The notes beneath the pieces are model-generated. The model did no database searches. It had not been told where the DNA came from and saw only the letters and a list, made by a program, of their open reading frames with translations. From Actinomycetota bacterium (GTDB lineage Bacteria; Actinomycetota; Thermoleophilia; Gaiellales; Gaiellaceae): DNA of 7,715 nt. Positions 1-5,835 of the stretch are shown piece by piece. Numbering within the stretch: position 1 is the stretch's first letter; every line of letters starts with the position of its first letter. The stretch spans positions 1 to 7,715 of the forward strand of contig JACCWU010000239.1 of assembly GCA_013697465.1 (NCBI GenBank), given 5' to 3'. A program made the position numbers and the translations under genes.

Positions 1-1
1 T

Positions 2-265
2 GTCGCAGACGAGCCGAAAGGCGACAAGCGGCTTGCCTCGTGCCCGCGCTGCCGTGAGCCCGTGAGAGGCTACGAAGAAGTCGGAAGAGCTCGTCCTCGA
101 GCAAACCTGATCTGGGGCGAGATCTCACTGTCACCCGGGGGTACCTCCGGCCGTATGCGGCTCTCTTCCGAAATCGCCGCCAGCATGGAGCTAGGCAACC
201 GAGATGCTGCACGCGTCGCTGCTGGCTCGCCTGCCCCTAGTCGGGCGAAACTCCTCCGCGAATGA
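2..265 (+). CDS. Possible 3' end of an unidentified gene (partial, weak)
   Basis: A reading frame is open from the left window edge to a TGA at 263-265, giving about 87 residues with no start visible inside the window other than internal ATGs. Near the edge it encodes a CPRC pair (CxxC), which could be half of a zinc ribbon. The first 20 or so codons have mostly G or C in the third position, but this bias fades further on, so coding status is doubtful. If real, the gene is convergent with the propeller gene and overlaps its last 29 bases. I do not recognise the family. The alternative is that 1-236 is simply non-coding sequence downstream of the propeller gene; I found no convincing terminator hairpin there. 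Confidence 0.22.
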   Translation, partial: VADEPKGDKRLASCPRCREPVRGYEEVGRARPRANLIWGEISLSPGGTSGRMRLSSEIAASMELGNRDAARVAAGSPAPSRAKLLRE

Positions 266-1256
266 CAAGCCGCGGCGCGAAGCCGCAACCGGGCGCGTCA
301 AGCCGGACCGGGGTCGACCAGATTCCGCTGTCCTCGAACCAGGACAGCGTTCGGCCGTCCGGCGACCAGCTGAGCCCAGGCTCGAGGGAGATGTCCCGTC
401 CCGCGAGGGTGCACCGCTGGGCCGGCGGAGCGCTGACGCCGCGGGTCGCAAAGAGCTCGATCGTCGGCGCACCGCCTCCGAGCTTGGCGCGAACCAGCGC
501 AAGCTTGTCGCCGCGGCGTGTCAGCTCCCCGCCGCCGAGCGAGTAAGCGTTCCAGTCGGGCACCAGGTCGCTGCGGGCGGGATCGCGATAGAACGGGACG
601 GGCTTCCGCCCCACCGACGCGACGTACACGTGCGCGCCCACCTGGGAGTACTGGTCGAACACCAGAAGCCGTCTGTTGTCGATCCACGACGGGCTCCCGA
701 GCTGCTGGAGCACGAGCTCCGACTTGCCCTTGTACTTTCCTGAAGCGACGTCCGTGTACACGACATTGAGCGCAACCGCCTTTAGCTCGCGTTGGCCCCC
801 AGAACGGTTGACGACCTCGTAGAGGAGCTGCGAGATCGCGAGCGTGCGGCCGTTCGGGGAGACCTCGGCGGCAAGCGCGCGCGGGACGAGAGCCGCCAGG
901 GGCTCGAAGAGTGCGATCCGAGGTGAGCCGAGCCGCTTGCCGCCCGGCGAAAGCCGGTAGACGTTCGACCCGCCGCCGCGGAACGTCGCCACGACCGCCC
1001 GTCCGTCCGGCCCGCGCAGTGCCACGATCGTGCCGTTGTCGGCCTGCGTCGGCGAGTAGTAGGGGCTCGCCGCCGTCCCGTCACGGGTGAGCCGAACCTG
1101 ACCCGAGCCGTCCGCCTTCGCGAGCCAGACGTTATGGCTCTTGATGAAGACGATGCTGTCCGCGGGGCCGGCCGCGTGCGAGGCAGCCAGCACGACGAGC
1201 GCGGAGGCCGCCGCGGCGAGTAGTGCCGCCCACCGGCGGCGAGAGAGATGCTTCAT
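237..1256 (-). CDS. Secreted TolB/WD40-like beta-propeller protein
   Basis: The 339-residue product begins with a typical Sec signal peptide: basic MKHLSRRRW, then a hydrophobic Ala/Leu/Val stretch to about residue 25, with likely cleavage near the Ala-rich segment at 25-30. The mature part carries PD40/TolB-type propeller blades. Examples are 'VWLAKADGSGQVRLTRDG' (43-60), 'SPNGRTLAIS' (133-142), 'WIDNRRLLVFD' (191-201) and 'LSWSPDGRTLSWFEDSGIW' (295-313). Cys282 and Cys324 are the only cysteines and could form a disulfide outside the cell. No catalytic domain or lipobox Cys is visible, so a binding or scaffolding role is likely and the ligand is unknown. The ATG is chosen because a strong GGAAGGAG lies 5 bases upstream. 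The gene lies 162 bp downstream of the regulator gene on the same strand, and its leader has its own SARP-like repeats (1322-1339), so it probably has its own promoter. Confidence 0.85.
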   Translation of the reverse strand: MKHLSRRRWAALLAAAASALVVLAASHAAGPADSIVFIKSHNVWLAKADGSGQVRLTRDGTAASPYYSPTQADNGTIVALRGPDGRAVVATFRGGGSNVYRLSPGGKRLGSPRIALFEPLAALVPRALAAEVSPNGRTLAISQLLYEVVNRSGGQRELKAVALNVVYTDVASGKYKGKSELVLQQLGSPSWIDNRRLLVFDQYSQVGAHVYVASVGRKPVPFYRDPARSDLVPDWNAYSLGGGELTRRGDKLALVRAKLGGGAPTIELFATRGVSAPPAQRCTLAGRDISLEPGLSWSPDGRTLSWFEDSGIWSTPVRLDAPGCGFAPRLVIRGGVSPD

Positions 1257-1261
1257 GATCG

Positions 1262-1269
1262 CTCCTTCC
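1262..1269 (-). promoter_or_regulatory. Ribosome binding site of the propeller gene
   Basis: On the - strand GGAAGGAG ends 5 bases before the ATG at 1256-1254. It is a near-complete Shine-Dalgarno match and fixes the start of the propeller gene. Confidence 0.8.
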
Positions 1270-1321
1270 AGTTCGCCATCCCGATTCCGTCGACCTTCCG
1301 AAAGAGACGGTGCGGCAGCAC

Positions 1322-1339
1322 GCTTACGACTCGCTTATG
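1322..1339 (-). promoter_or_regulatory. Two-copy SARP-like heptamer operator upstream of the propeller gene
   Basis: On the - strand the sequence reads CATAAGC, a 4-base spacer, then CGTAAGC, so two 7-bp direct repeats sit at 11-bp pitch. They match the heptamers found between the regulator and cupin genes (4248-4276) and point the same way relative to the downstream gene. Over 22 positions (1321-1342 on + against 4277-4256 on -) I count 17 identities. The near edge lies 65 bases upstream of the propeller ATG, a plausible promoter position. SARP regulators are known to bind tandem heptamers at 11-bp pitch. That the neighbouring SARP binds here is inferred. I see no clear -10 box. Confidence 0.6.
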
Positions 1340-1418
1340 GAGGTCTGGACACTCGTCCGGCGAGCCAACGCAGCGATGAGCAGCGACGGCCAGCAGTGCT
1401 AGGCGGAGAGACCCTGCC

Positions 1419-4235
1419 TCATCCCGCGGGTGCGTGAGCGAGCTCCTCGTCGAGAACGTCGTCGGGATTCGCGCGACCGTGCGCGAATGCCGACGCGAAC
1501 GCTTCCTCACCGAGCTCCGCCCGCCCAGCGGCCGTAACCTCGTCCCGGTAAGTGAGCACCGAGCCCTCGGGCTGCTCGGCCGCTCCGCTCGCGTGACGCA
1601 GAGAAGCCGCCGCCCCGAGGAGTCGTGCTGCTCGCTCGAGCTCGCCCTCGGCTTTCGCCACCGCGGACAGGCAGATGCAGGTGTCGGCGAGCAGCTCGGG
1701 GGCCGCGAGTTCTTGGTAGATGGCGAGAGCGTCCCGAAACCGCTGCCCCGCGCGCTCGAGCGCGCCGCGCGCGAGGGCGACATCGCCCAAGCCCGAGACC
1801 GCCAACGCCCTAACCTCGCTCGTGCCGGCTTCACGCGCGACAGATAGACACTCTTCCCAGAGCGTCTCGGCTCGATCCACGTCGGCCGCCATCCACGCGA
1901 TGTAGGCCTGGTTGTTGAGCGACATCCCGAGGCCGTAGGCATCCCCCACCCTCCGCGCCAACAGTCCCATCTCCTCCGCGAGTGGCAGGGCGCGTTCGTA
2001 ATCGTCTCGACTCATAGCCACCACGCCGAGGATGCTCAACGGACCGACCAGCTCTTGCTCGTCGCCGAGGTCTCTGAACATCTCGAGCCCCTCGGCCGCA
2101 TAGACCTCGGCAGCTTCGAGATCTCCCTGCCGCCATGCGATCGCCGCGGCCGCCGTGAGCGCGGGAGCCCTGAAGCGGGGAGGCTGAGGGCCGTCGGCGT
2201 TGAGCGCCTCCTCGAGCCAGCCACGTCCCTCGGTCAGATATCCGCGCGTGTACCAGAGCCGATGGATCGCGCGGGCGAGCCGAAGCTGGAGCTCGACGAG
2301 CCCGTTCTCGCGTGCGAAAACAAGCGCCGCCCGAAAGTTGTCGTGGTCGCGTTCGACGAGGGCGAGCGAGGTTTCGGCGCCGGCCCCTCGAAGGGACGGC
2401 CGAAGCACCTCGGCCAGCTCGAGGAAAAACTCTGCATGGCGACGCCCGACGGCGTTGGCTTCTTCTCCCTCCGCGAGACGTTCGGCTGCGCGCTGTCGAA
2501 CGGTTTCGAGCATCCGAAGCCGCCCGTCCTCTGCCGGCTGAACGAGGCTGCTGTCGACGAGCAGCTCGAGCGTGCGCCCATCGACGGCGCAGATCGCCTC
2601 GGCTGCCTCGATCGAGAAGCCGCCGGCGAAGACCGACAGCTGCGCGAACAGGCCGCGCTCCTCCGAGCCGATGAGGTCGTAGCTCCAGTCGATCGTCGCG
2701 CGGATCGTGCGCTGCCGCTCCGGTACGTCCCGGGCACGCGCCGTCAGCGTGTCGAGGCGACCGCGAAGCCGCTCGAGCAACCCCTCCGGCGAGAGCAGCT
2801 TCATCCGTGCTGCCGCGAGCTCGAGCGCGAGCGGCAAGCCGTCGACCGCGGCGCAGATCGCGACAACCGCAGCCGCGTTCTCGCTCGTCACCTCGAAGCC
2901 CGGCCGCACCGCCTGCGCCCGGGCGGTGAAGAGCGCAACCGCTTCGTTCTGGACGAGCGCAGCCAGATCCGACGTCCGAGCCTGCGACGGCAGCTCGAGC
3001 GGAAGGATTGGGTACTCGCGCTCCGCAGCGAGTCGGAGCGGCGCGCGGCTCGTCGCGAGTACGTTCAGTCCGGGCGCAGCGGCGAGCAGTTCGGCGACGG
3101 CCGGAGCAGCAGCCGACACGTGCTCGAAGTTGTCCGTCACGAGCAGGGCTTCGCGATCGCGGAGGGCCTCGATGAGCGTGTCGAGGACCGTTTGCCCGCC
3201 GATCTCCGACACGCCCAGAGCCCGGGCAGTGGCTCCGATCACGAGCTCAGGCCGAGCCAGCGGCGCGAGGTCGACGAAGTGCGCACCGTCCGCGTACTCG
3301 CCGGCCAGCTCGTCCGCGACGGCGAGCGCAACACGCGTCTTGCCGGAGCCGCCGACTCCGGTGAGCGTCAGCAGGCGGACCTCGGCCAGTCGCATGAGGC
3401 CTGCGATGGCGCCGAGCTCGAGCCGGCGGCCCACGAGAGGCGTCGGGGGCACCGGCAGACCGACCCCCTTGAGCGCCGGCACCGCTACCGGTGGATCGAG
3501 ATCCAGGTCTTGGCGGAGGACCCGCGCCTCGAGCTCCCGGAGCTCCGGTCCCGGCTCGATGCCGAGGTCGTCGACCAACGTCCGCCGCGCACGCGCGTAC
3601 GACTCGAGCGCCTCTGCCTGCCGGCCCGCGCGGTAGAGGGCGACCATCAGCTGGCCGCGTAGGCGTTCCCGGTACGGATGCTCCACGAGAAGCGTCTCCA
3701 GCTCCTCCACGAGCGCGGCATGGCGACCGACAGCGAGGTCGGCCTCGATCCGCTCCTCCAGCAGGAAGACTCGCAGTTCGTCGAGGCGCGCGAGCTCGCC
3801 GTGGACGCCGTCCGGATACGCGTCGGTGGCAGCCGCCCCCCGCCAGAGCGAGAGTGCCTGCCTCAGCTCCGTAGCGCTGGCGGCCCCACTGCGCGCGCGA
3901 TCGGCGGCGCGCTCTAACTCGTCGAGGTCGAGCTCGCCGAGTTCGACGACGAGCTCGTAACCGCCGTGGTGGCTGAGCAGGCGGTCGCGGCCGAGCAGCT
4001 TGCGCAACCCGTGCACCGCGACCTGCAGCGCATTCACAGCCGTCGCCGGCGGGCGTTCGCCCCAGAGCGCGTCGATCAGCCGCTCGCGCGGGACGACCTC
4101 GTTGCGGTGCAGTAGCAACAGCGCGAGCAGAGAGCGCTGTCGCGCGCCGCCGAGCGCGAGCGCCTTGCCGGCTCGCCGGACCTCGAGCGGACCGAGCATC
4201 TTGAACGTGAGCTGTTCGTCTACGTCGGCCACCAC
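1419..4235 (-). CDS. AfsR/SARP-type STAND transcriptional regulator (wHTH-BTAD-NB-ARC-TPR)
   Basis: With a GTG start at 4235 the product has 938 residues. Residues 9-85 form an OmpR-like winged helix starting 'LTFKMLGPLEV'. Residues about 95-240 are the bacterial transcriptional activator domain, ending in the typical 'GIEPGPELRELEARVL'. The STAND ATPase follows, with Walker A GVGGSGKT (293-300, Lys299), Walker B 'LLVTDN' (Asp368) and the GLPL motif (466-469). From about residue 620 to 880 there are helical TPR repeats, probably the signal-sensing part. The protein should act in the cytoplasm as an ATP-dependent switch that oligomerises and activates transcription. The frame stays open to an ATG at 4460, but that extension is low-complexity Arg/Pro/Ser, runs through the operator and overlaps the divergent cupin gene. 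Internal ATG 4199 would cut off the first beta strand. GTG 4235 or 4232 is therefore preferred, though neither has a Shine-Dalgarno site. The inducing signal is unknown. Confidence 0.93.
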   Translation of the reverse strand: MVADVDEQLTFKMLGPLEVRRAGKALALGGARQRSLLALLLLHRNEVVPRERLIDALWGERPPATAVNALQVAVHGLRKLLGRDRLLSHHGGYELVVELGELDLDELERAADRARSGAASATELRQALSLWRGAAATDAYPDGVHGELARLDELRVFLLEERIEADLAVGRHAALVEELETLLVEHPYRERLRGQLMVALYRAGRQAEALESYARARRTLVDDLGIEPGPELRELEARVLRQDLDLDPPVAVPALKGVGLPVPPTPLVGRRLELGAIAGLMRLAEVRLLTLTGVGGSGKTRVALAVADELAGEYADGAHFVDLAPLARPELVIGATARALGVSEIGGQTVLDTLIEALRDREALLVTDNFEHVSAAAPAVAELLAAAPGLNVLATSRAPLRLAAEREYPILPLELPSQARTSDLAALVQNEAVALFTARAQAVRPGFEVTSENAAAVVAICAAVDGLPLALELAAARMKLLSPEGLLERLRGRLDTLTARARDVPERQRTIRATIDWSYDLIGSEERGLFAQLSVFAGGFSIEAAEAICAVDGRTLELLVDSSLVQPAEDGRLRMLETVRQRAAERLAEGEEANAVGRRHAEFFLELAEVLRPSLRGAGAETSLALVERDHDNFRAALVFARENGLVELQLRLARAIHRLWYTRGYLTEGRGWLEEALNADGPQPPRFRAPALTAAAAIAWRQGDLEAAEVYAAEGLEMFRDLGDEQELVGPLSILGVVAMSRDDYERALPLAEEMGLLARRVGDAYGLGMSLNNQAYIAWMAADVDRAETLWEECLSVAREAGTSEVRALAVSGLGDVALARGALERAGQRFRDALAIYQELAAPELLADTCICLSAVAKAEGELERAARLLGAAASLRHASGAAEQPEGSVLTYRDEVTAAGRAELGEEAFASAFAHGRANPDDVLDEELAHAPAG

Positions 4236-4243
4236 GCAAAAGG

Positions 4244-4276
4244 GCGCCGCAAGTGCGCCGTAAGCGCATCGTAAGT
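4244..4276 (+). promoter_or_regulatory. Three-copy SARP operator between regulator and cupin genes
   Basis: Three consecutive 11-base units tile this stretch with no gap: GCGCCGCAAGT (4244-4254), GCGCCGTAAGC (4255-4265) and GCATCGTAAGT (4266-4276). The shared heptamer is CGCAAGT/CGTAAGC/CGTAAGT. The preceding register (4237-4243, CAAAAGG) matches at 4 of 7 positions and may be a degenerate fourth copy. Tandem heptamers with 4-base spacers, one per helical turn, are the established binding pattern of SARP proteins, usually ending about 8 bp before a -10 box. Here a weak -10-like GAAGCT lies at 4286-4291, 9 bp after the last repeat and about 30 bp before the cupin start. The array begins 9 bp upstream of the regulator's own GTG, so autoregulation is likely too. 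Binding is inferred, not shown. Confidence 0.75.
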
Positions 4277-4307
4277 GAGCGCGCCGAAGCTCCTCAGCGT
4301 CAACGAC

Positions 4308-4315
4308 GAAAGGAG
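4308..4315 (+). promoter_or_regulatory. Ribosome binding site of the cupin gene
   Basis: GAAAGGAG ends 6 bases before the GTG at 4322-4324. It decides the start in favour of this GTG over the in-frame ATG at 4253, which lies inside the operator repeats. Confidence 0.8.
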
Positions 4316-4321
4316 CCGGCA

Positions 4322-4903
4322 GTGATCCGAGCAGGGGACACCATCGAGAACCCGGTGACGGGAGAGCGGCTCGTCTTCCGGAAGACGTCGGCGGAGACGA
4401 ACGGCGAGGCAGTCGTCCTCGAATGCTTCGTGCAGCCGACGGGGTTCGTCGCGGCCGCACACGTCCATCCTCGTCAGGACGAACGCTTCGAGGTGCTGAA
4501 GGGCAAGGTGGGATTCAAGCTCGACGGGCAGGAGATCGTCGGGCAGGCCGGCGACCGGGTCGTCGTCCCTGCAGGCACGAGCCACCGCTTCTGGAACGCA
4601 GGCGACGAGGAGGCGCACTTCGTGTGCGAGGTGCGGCCCGCGCTCGAATTCGAGCAACTGATCGAGACGATGTACGGCCTCGCGGCCGACGGCAAGACGA
4701 ACCGGAAGGGACTGCCGAACCCGCTGCGGCTCGCCGTGATCGCGCAGCACCACTTCGAGGACGTTCGGCTGCCGTTCCCGCCCGCGTGGATGCAGCGCAT
4801 CGGGCTGGCTCTTGGCGCGCCGCTCGGGCGCCTCGTCGGATACCGGCCGACGTACGTTCCGGCATCTCCCGAGACGCCCGAGGGAGAGGCCGCACCGGCA
4901 TGA
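4322..4903 (+). CDS. Cupin domain protein with complete metal-binding motifs
   Basis: The 193-residue product contains one cupin barrel with both classical motifs intact. Motif 1 is HVH plus four residues, then Glu and Gly at the standard spacing: His47, His49, Glu54, Gly61. Motif 2 is 'GDRVVVPAGTSHRFWN' (77-92) with His88 and Asn92. His47, His49, Glu54 and His88 should bind a divalent metal. A C-terminal extension of about 90 residues includes 'FPPAWMQRIGLALGAPLGR', an amphipathic or hydrophobic stretch that could touch the membrane or form a dimer interface. Substrate and reaction cannot be read from the sequence; cupins include dioxygenases, isomerases and simple sensors. The gene is divergent from the SARP regulator, with its repeats just upstream, and its stop overlaps the start of the membrane peptide gene (ATGA), so these two are one translational unit. 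SARP control is the likely mode of expression. Confidence 0.9.
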   Translation: MIRAGDTIENPVTGERLVFRKTSAETNGEAVVLECFVQPTGFVAAAHVHPRQDERFEVLKGKVGFKLDGQEIVGQAGDRVVVPAGTSHRFWNAGDEEAHFVCEVRPALEFEQLIETMYGLAADGKTNRKGLPNPLRLAVIAQHHFEDVRLPFPPAWMQRIGLALGAPLGRLVGYRPTYVPASPETPEGEAAPA

Positions 4904-5052
4904 GACGACGCCGGCTCAAGTGGAAGCTCTTCTGGGCCGGCATCGTTCTCGCGCTGCTGCTGATCTACCTCGCGGGTTCCGTCGTCCGCCTCGGCGTTCT
5001 GGCTCGCGACCTCGTCATGCGAGAGGCCCGCGCTACGGGCCTCTCGCGCTGA
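4900..5052 (+). CDS. 50-residue single-pass membrane peptide coupled to the cupin
   Basis: The ATG at 4900-4902 shares bases with the cupin stop TGA (4901-4903), the classic ATGA arrangement for translational coupling. The 50-residue product starts with a strongly basic segment, MRRRRLKWK. A single hydrophobic helix of about 20-25 residues follows ('LFWAGIVLALLLIYLAGSVV'), then a short charged tail ending 'MREARATGLSR'. By the positive-inside rule the N-terminus should be cytoplasmic. No family is recognised. The overlap suggests it is made at a fixed ratio to the cupin and may anchor it or assist it at the membrane. The last ten or so codons also form a perfect hairpin (5019-5047). The alternative is a chance frame, but the clear N-in membrane topology and stop-start overlap make it credible. 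Confidence 0.62.
   Translation: MRRRRLKWKLFWAGIVLALLLIYLAGSVVRLGVLARDLVMREARATGLSR
5019..5047 (+). terminator. Perfect 12-bp hairpin over the end of the membrane peptide gene
   Basis: GCGAGAGGCCCG (5019-5030) pairs without mismatch with CGGGCCTCTCGC (5036-5047) around a 5-base loop, CGCTA. The hairpin ends 2 bases before the TGA at 5050-5052. No T-tract follows, so this would be a tract-less terminator of the kind proposed in actinobacteria, an attenuator between the cupin pair and the next gene, or an RNA-stability element. Stem strength is clear; function is inferred. Confidence 0.5.
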
Positions 5053-5223
5053 TCAGGAGCATCACGGCCGGCCCTGCTCGGCGAGGCTGATCGCGCTCTC
5101 GAGAGCGGCCAGCTTGCGCAGGCACTGCTACGGCTGCTTCGCCCGGCTCCCGAGGATTGGGTCACGAAGGCACAGCGGATTCCTCTGGACTTGAGCCTCC
5201 GGGAGCGGCCTGCGGCGGAACCG

Positions 5224-5649
5224 ATGATGACGGACGGCGACCTGGCGAAGCTCAGGCAGAAGCTCGAGATCGACCCGACGTTCCGGCAGCTTTTCGACGC
5301 CGATCCGGTCGCGGCGGCCGAGTCGGCGGAGATGCACGAGCTCGCGGTGGGACTGGAACGCGAGATGCGCGAGCTTGTCGCCCTCGCTGAGCGGATCGCA
5401 CACGACGACGCCTACCGCGGCGAGCTCACCGCGGACCCGCTGGCCGCACTTGCCACCGCGGGCATGCCCGCGGCAATCGCTGAGCCCCTGTTGCAGACGC
5501 GCGCGGTGCCGGACGAGGTGCTGGCGAAGCTGCCGGATGTTGTGGCGCACCAGCATGAGCAGCTGTCGCTCAAAGCGCGCCTTCTGTTCCTTCTTCTCGA
5601 CAGCACCGCGATCACCGAAGAGCTTCGCTCGGCGACGCCCGGCGCTTAG
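5224..5649 (+). CDS. Small helical protein with duplicated FR..L..ADP.AA motif
   Basis: The 141-residue product (from ATG 5224; ATG 5227 and TTG 5191 are alternatives) is acidic, Ala/Leu-rich and predicted helical. Two copies of one motif stand out. 'DPTFRQLFDADPVAAA' (17-32) and 'DDAYRGELTADPLAAL' (61-76), each followed by an Ala-x-Met ending, have 9 of 21 aligned residues identical. This 'aFR..L..DP.aAL..aG' pattern resembles the helical motif of LigA-type small dioxygenase subunits and of NHLP/Nif11-type RiPP leader peptides. No Gly-Gly cleavage site, Cys-rich core or modification enzyme is visible here, so I assign no function. The frame stays open and coding-like back to the TGA at 5050, leaving the true start uncertain; no strong Shine-Dalgarno site supports any start. 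It is co-directional with the cupin pair and may belong to the same transcript. Confidence 0.65.
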   Translation: MMTDGDLAKLRQKLEIDPTFRQLFDADPVAAAESAEMHELAVGLEREMRELVALAERIAHDDAYRGELTADPLAALATAGMPAAIAEPLLQTRAVPDEVLAKLPDVVAHQHEQLSLKARLLFLLLDSTAITEELRSATPGA

Positions 5650-5666
5650 CTGAGAAGGAAACGAGA

Positions 5667-5690
5667 GAGGGCCCGGCAAGCCGAGCCCTC
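5667..5690 (-). terminator. Hairpin terminator between convergent genes
   Basis: A 10-bp stem, GAGGGCCCGG/CCGAGCCCTC on the + strand, encloses the 4-base loop CAAG. It lies 17 bp after the stop at 5649. As + strand RNA the stem has one C-A mismatch. As - strand RNA the same position becomes a U-G wobble, so the stem is fully paired and is followed by a pyrimidine-rich run (TCTCTCGTTTCCTTCTC). The hairpin therefore fits the end of the - strand SIS/MFS transcript best but may work in both directions. Confidence 0.55.
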
Positions 5691-5786
5691 CGTCGAAGGC
5701 GGTGCGGTCGAGCTACGCGGCGACGAGGACGCGATCGCTCGCCCGACATCGACGACGGGCTGGATCTAGCACTTGCAGGCGATTTG

Positions 5787-5835
5787 ATACCCGGGGAGGA
5801 TTCGAACCTCCGACCCGCGGATTAGAGTCAGCCGC
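5787..5835 (-). pseudogene. 3' half of a tRNA gene without a matching 5' half
   Basis: On the - strand a perfect T-arm is present: GGAGG, loop TTCGAAT, CCTCC (5811-5795). Next comes a 7-base acceptor 3' strand CCGGGTA (5794-5788) and one discriminator base; no CCA is encoded. Upstream is a plausible 4-5 base variable region and a GCGG/CCGC anticodon stem, but its loop has 11 bases instead of 7 (CTGACTCTAAT, 5831-5821), so the anticodon cannot be assigned. No TACCCGG acceptor 5' strand exists upstream, where the SIS gene ends at 5854, and the D-arm region lacks the usual GG. This looks like a truncated or displaced tRNA end, the typical trace of integration into a tRNA gene. A highly divergent functional tRNA is less likely. 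Confidence 0.6.

Noticed and set aside
181..209. CAGCAT...ATGCTG inverted repeat downstream of the propeller gene
   Set aside because: Only 6 bp of stem with a 17-base loop and no T-tract; too weak to call a terminator.
1540..1556. Single GGTAAGT heptamer-like site inside the regulator gene
   Set aside because: There is no second copy at 11-bp pitch and it is in the middle of coding sequence, so it is expected by chance.
2055..3662. A 535-codon open frame on the + strand inside the regulator gene
   Set aside because: It is the antisense shadow of the SARP/NB-ARC gene: the product is Arg/Glu-rich with no domain, while the - strand frame shows Walker A, Walker B and GLPL motifs in order.
4253..4321. 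Cupin start at the ATG at 4253
   Set aside because: It lies inside the repeats, lacks a ribosome binding site and adds a basic low-complexity tail; GTG 4322 has a strong site.
4236..4460. N-terminal extension of the regulator to the ATG at 4460
   Set aside because: The extra 75 residues are Arg/Ser/Pro-rich without a fold, run through the operator repeats and overlap the well-supported cupin start.
5050..5052. TGA read as selenocysteine to join the membrane peptide to the downstream frame
   Set aside because: The strong hairpin is upstream of the TGA, while a bacterial SECIS lies immediately downstream; no suitable stem-loop or redox context is seen there.
5128..5679. A 183-codon - strand frame opposite the duplicated-motif gene
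   Set aside because: Arg/Leu-rich with no repeat or domain; the + strand frame explains the sequence better through its internal duplication.
5224..5766. RiPP precursor with a core peptide after the leader-like motif
   Set aside because: No Gly-Gly or similar cleavage site, no Cys/Ser/Thr-rich core, no start codon for the short frames after 5649, and no modification enzyme in the window.
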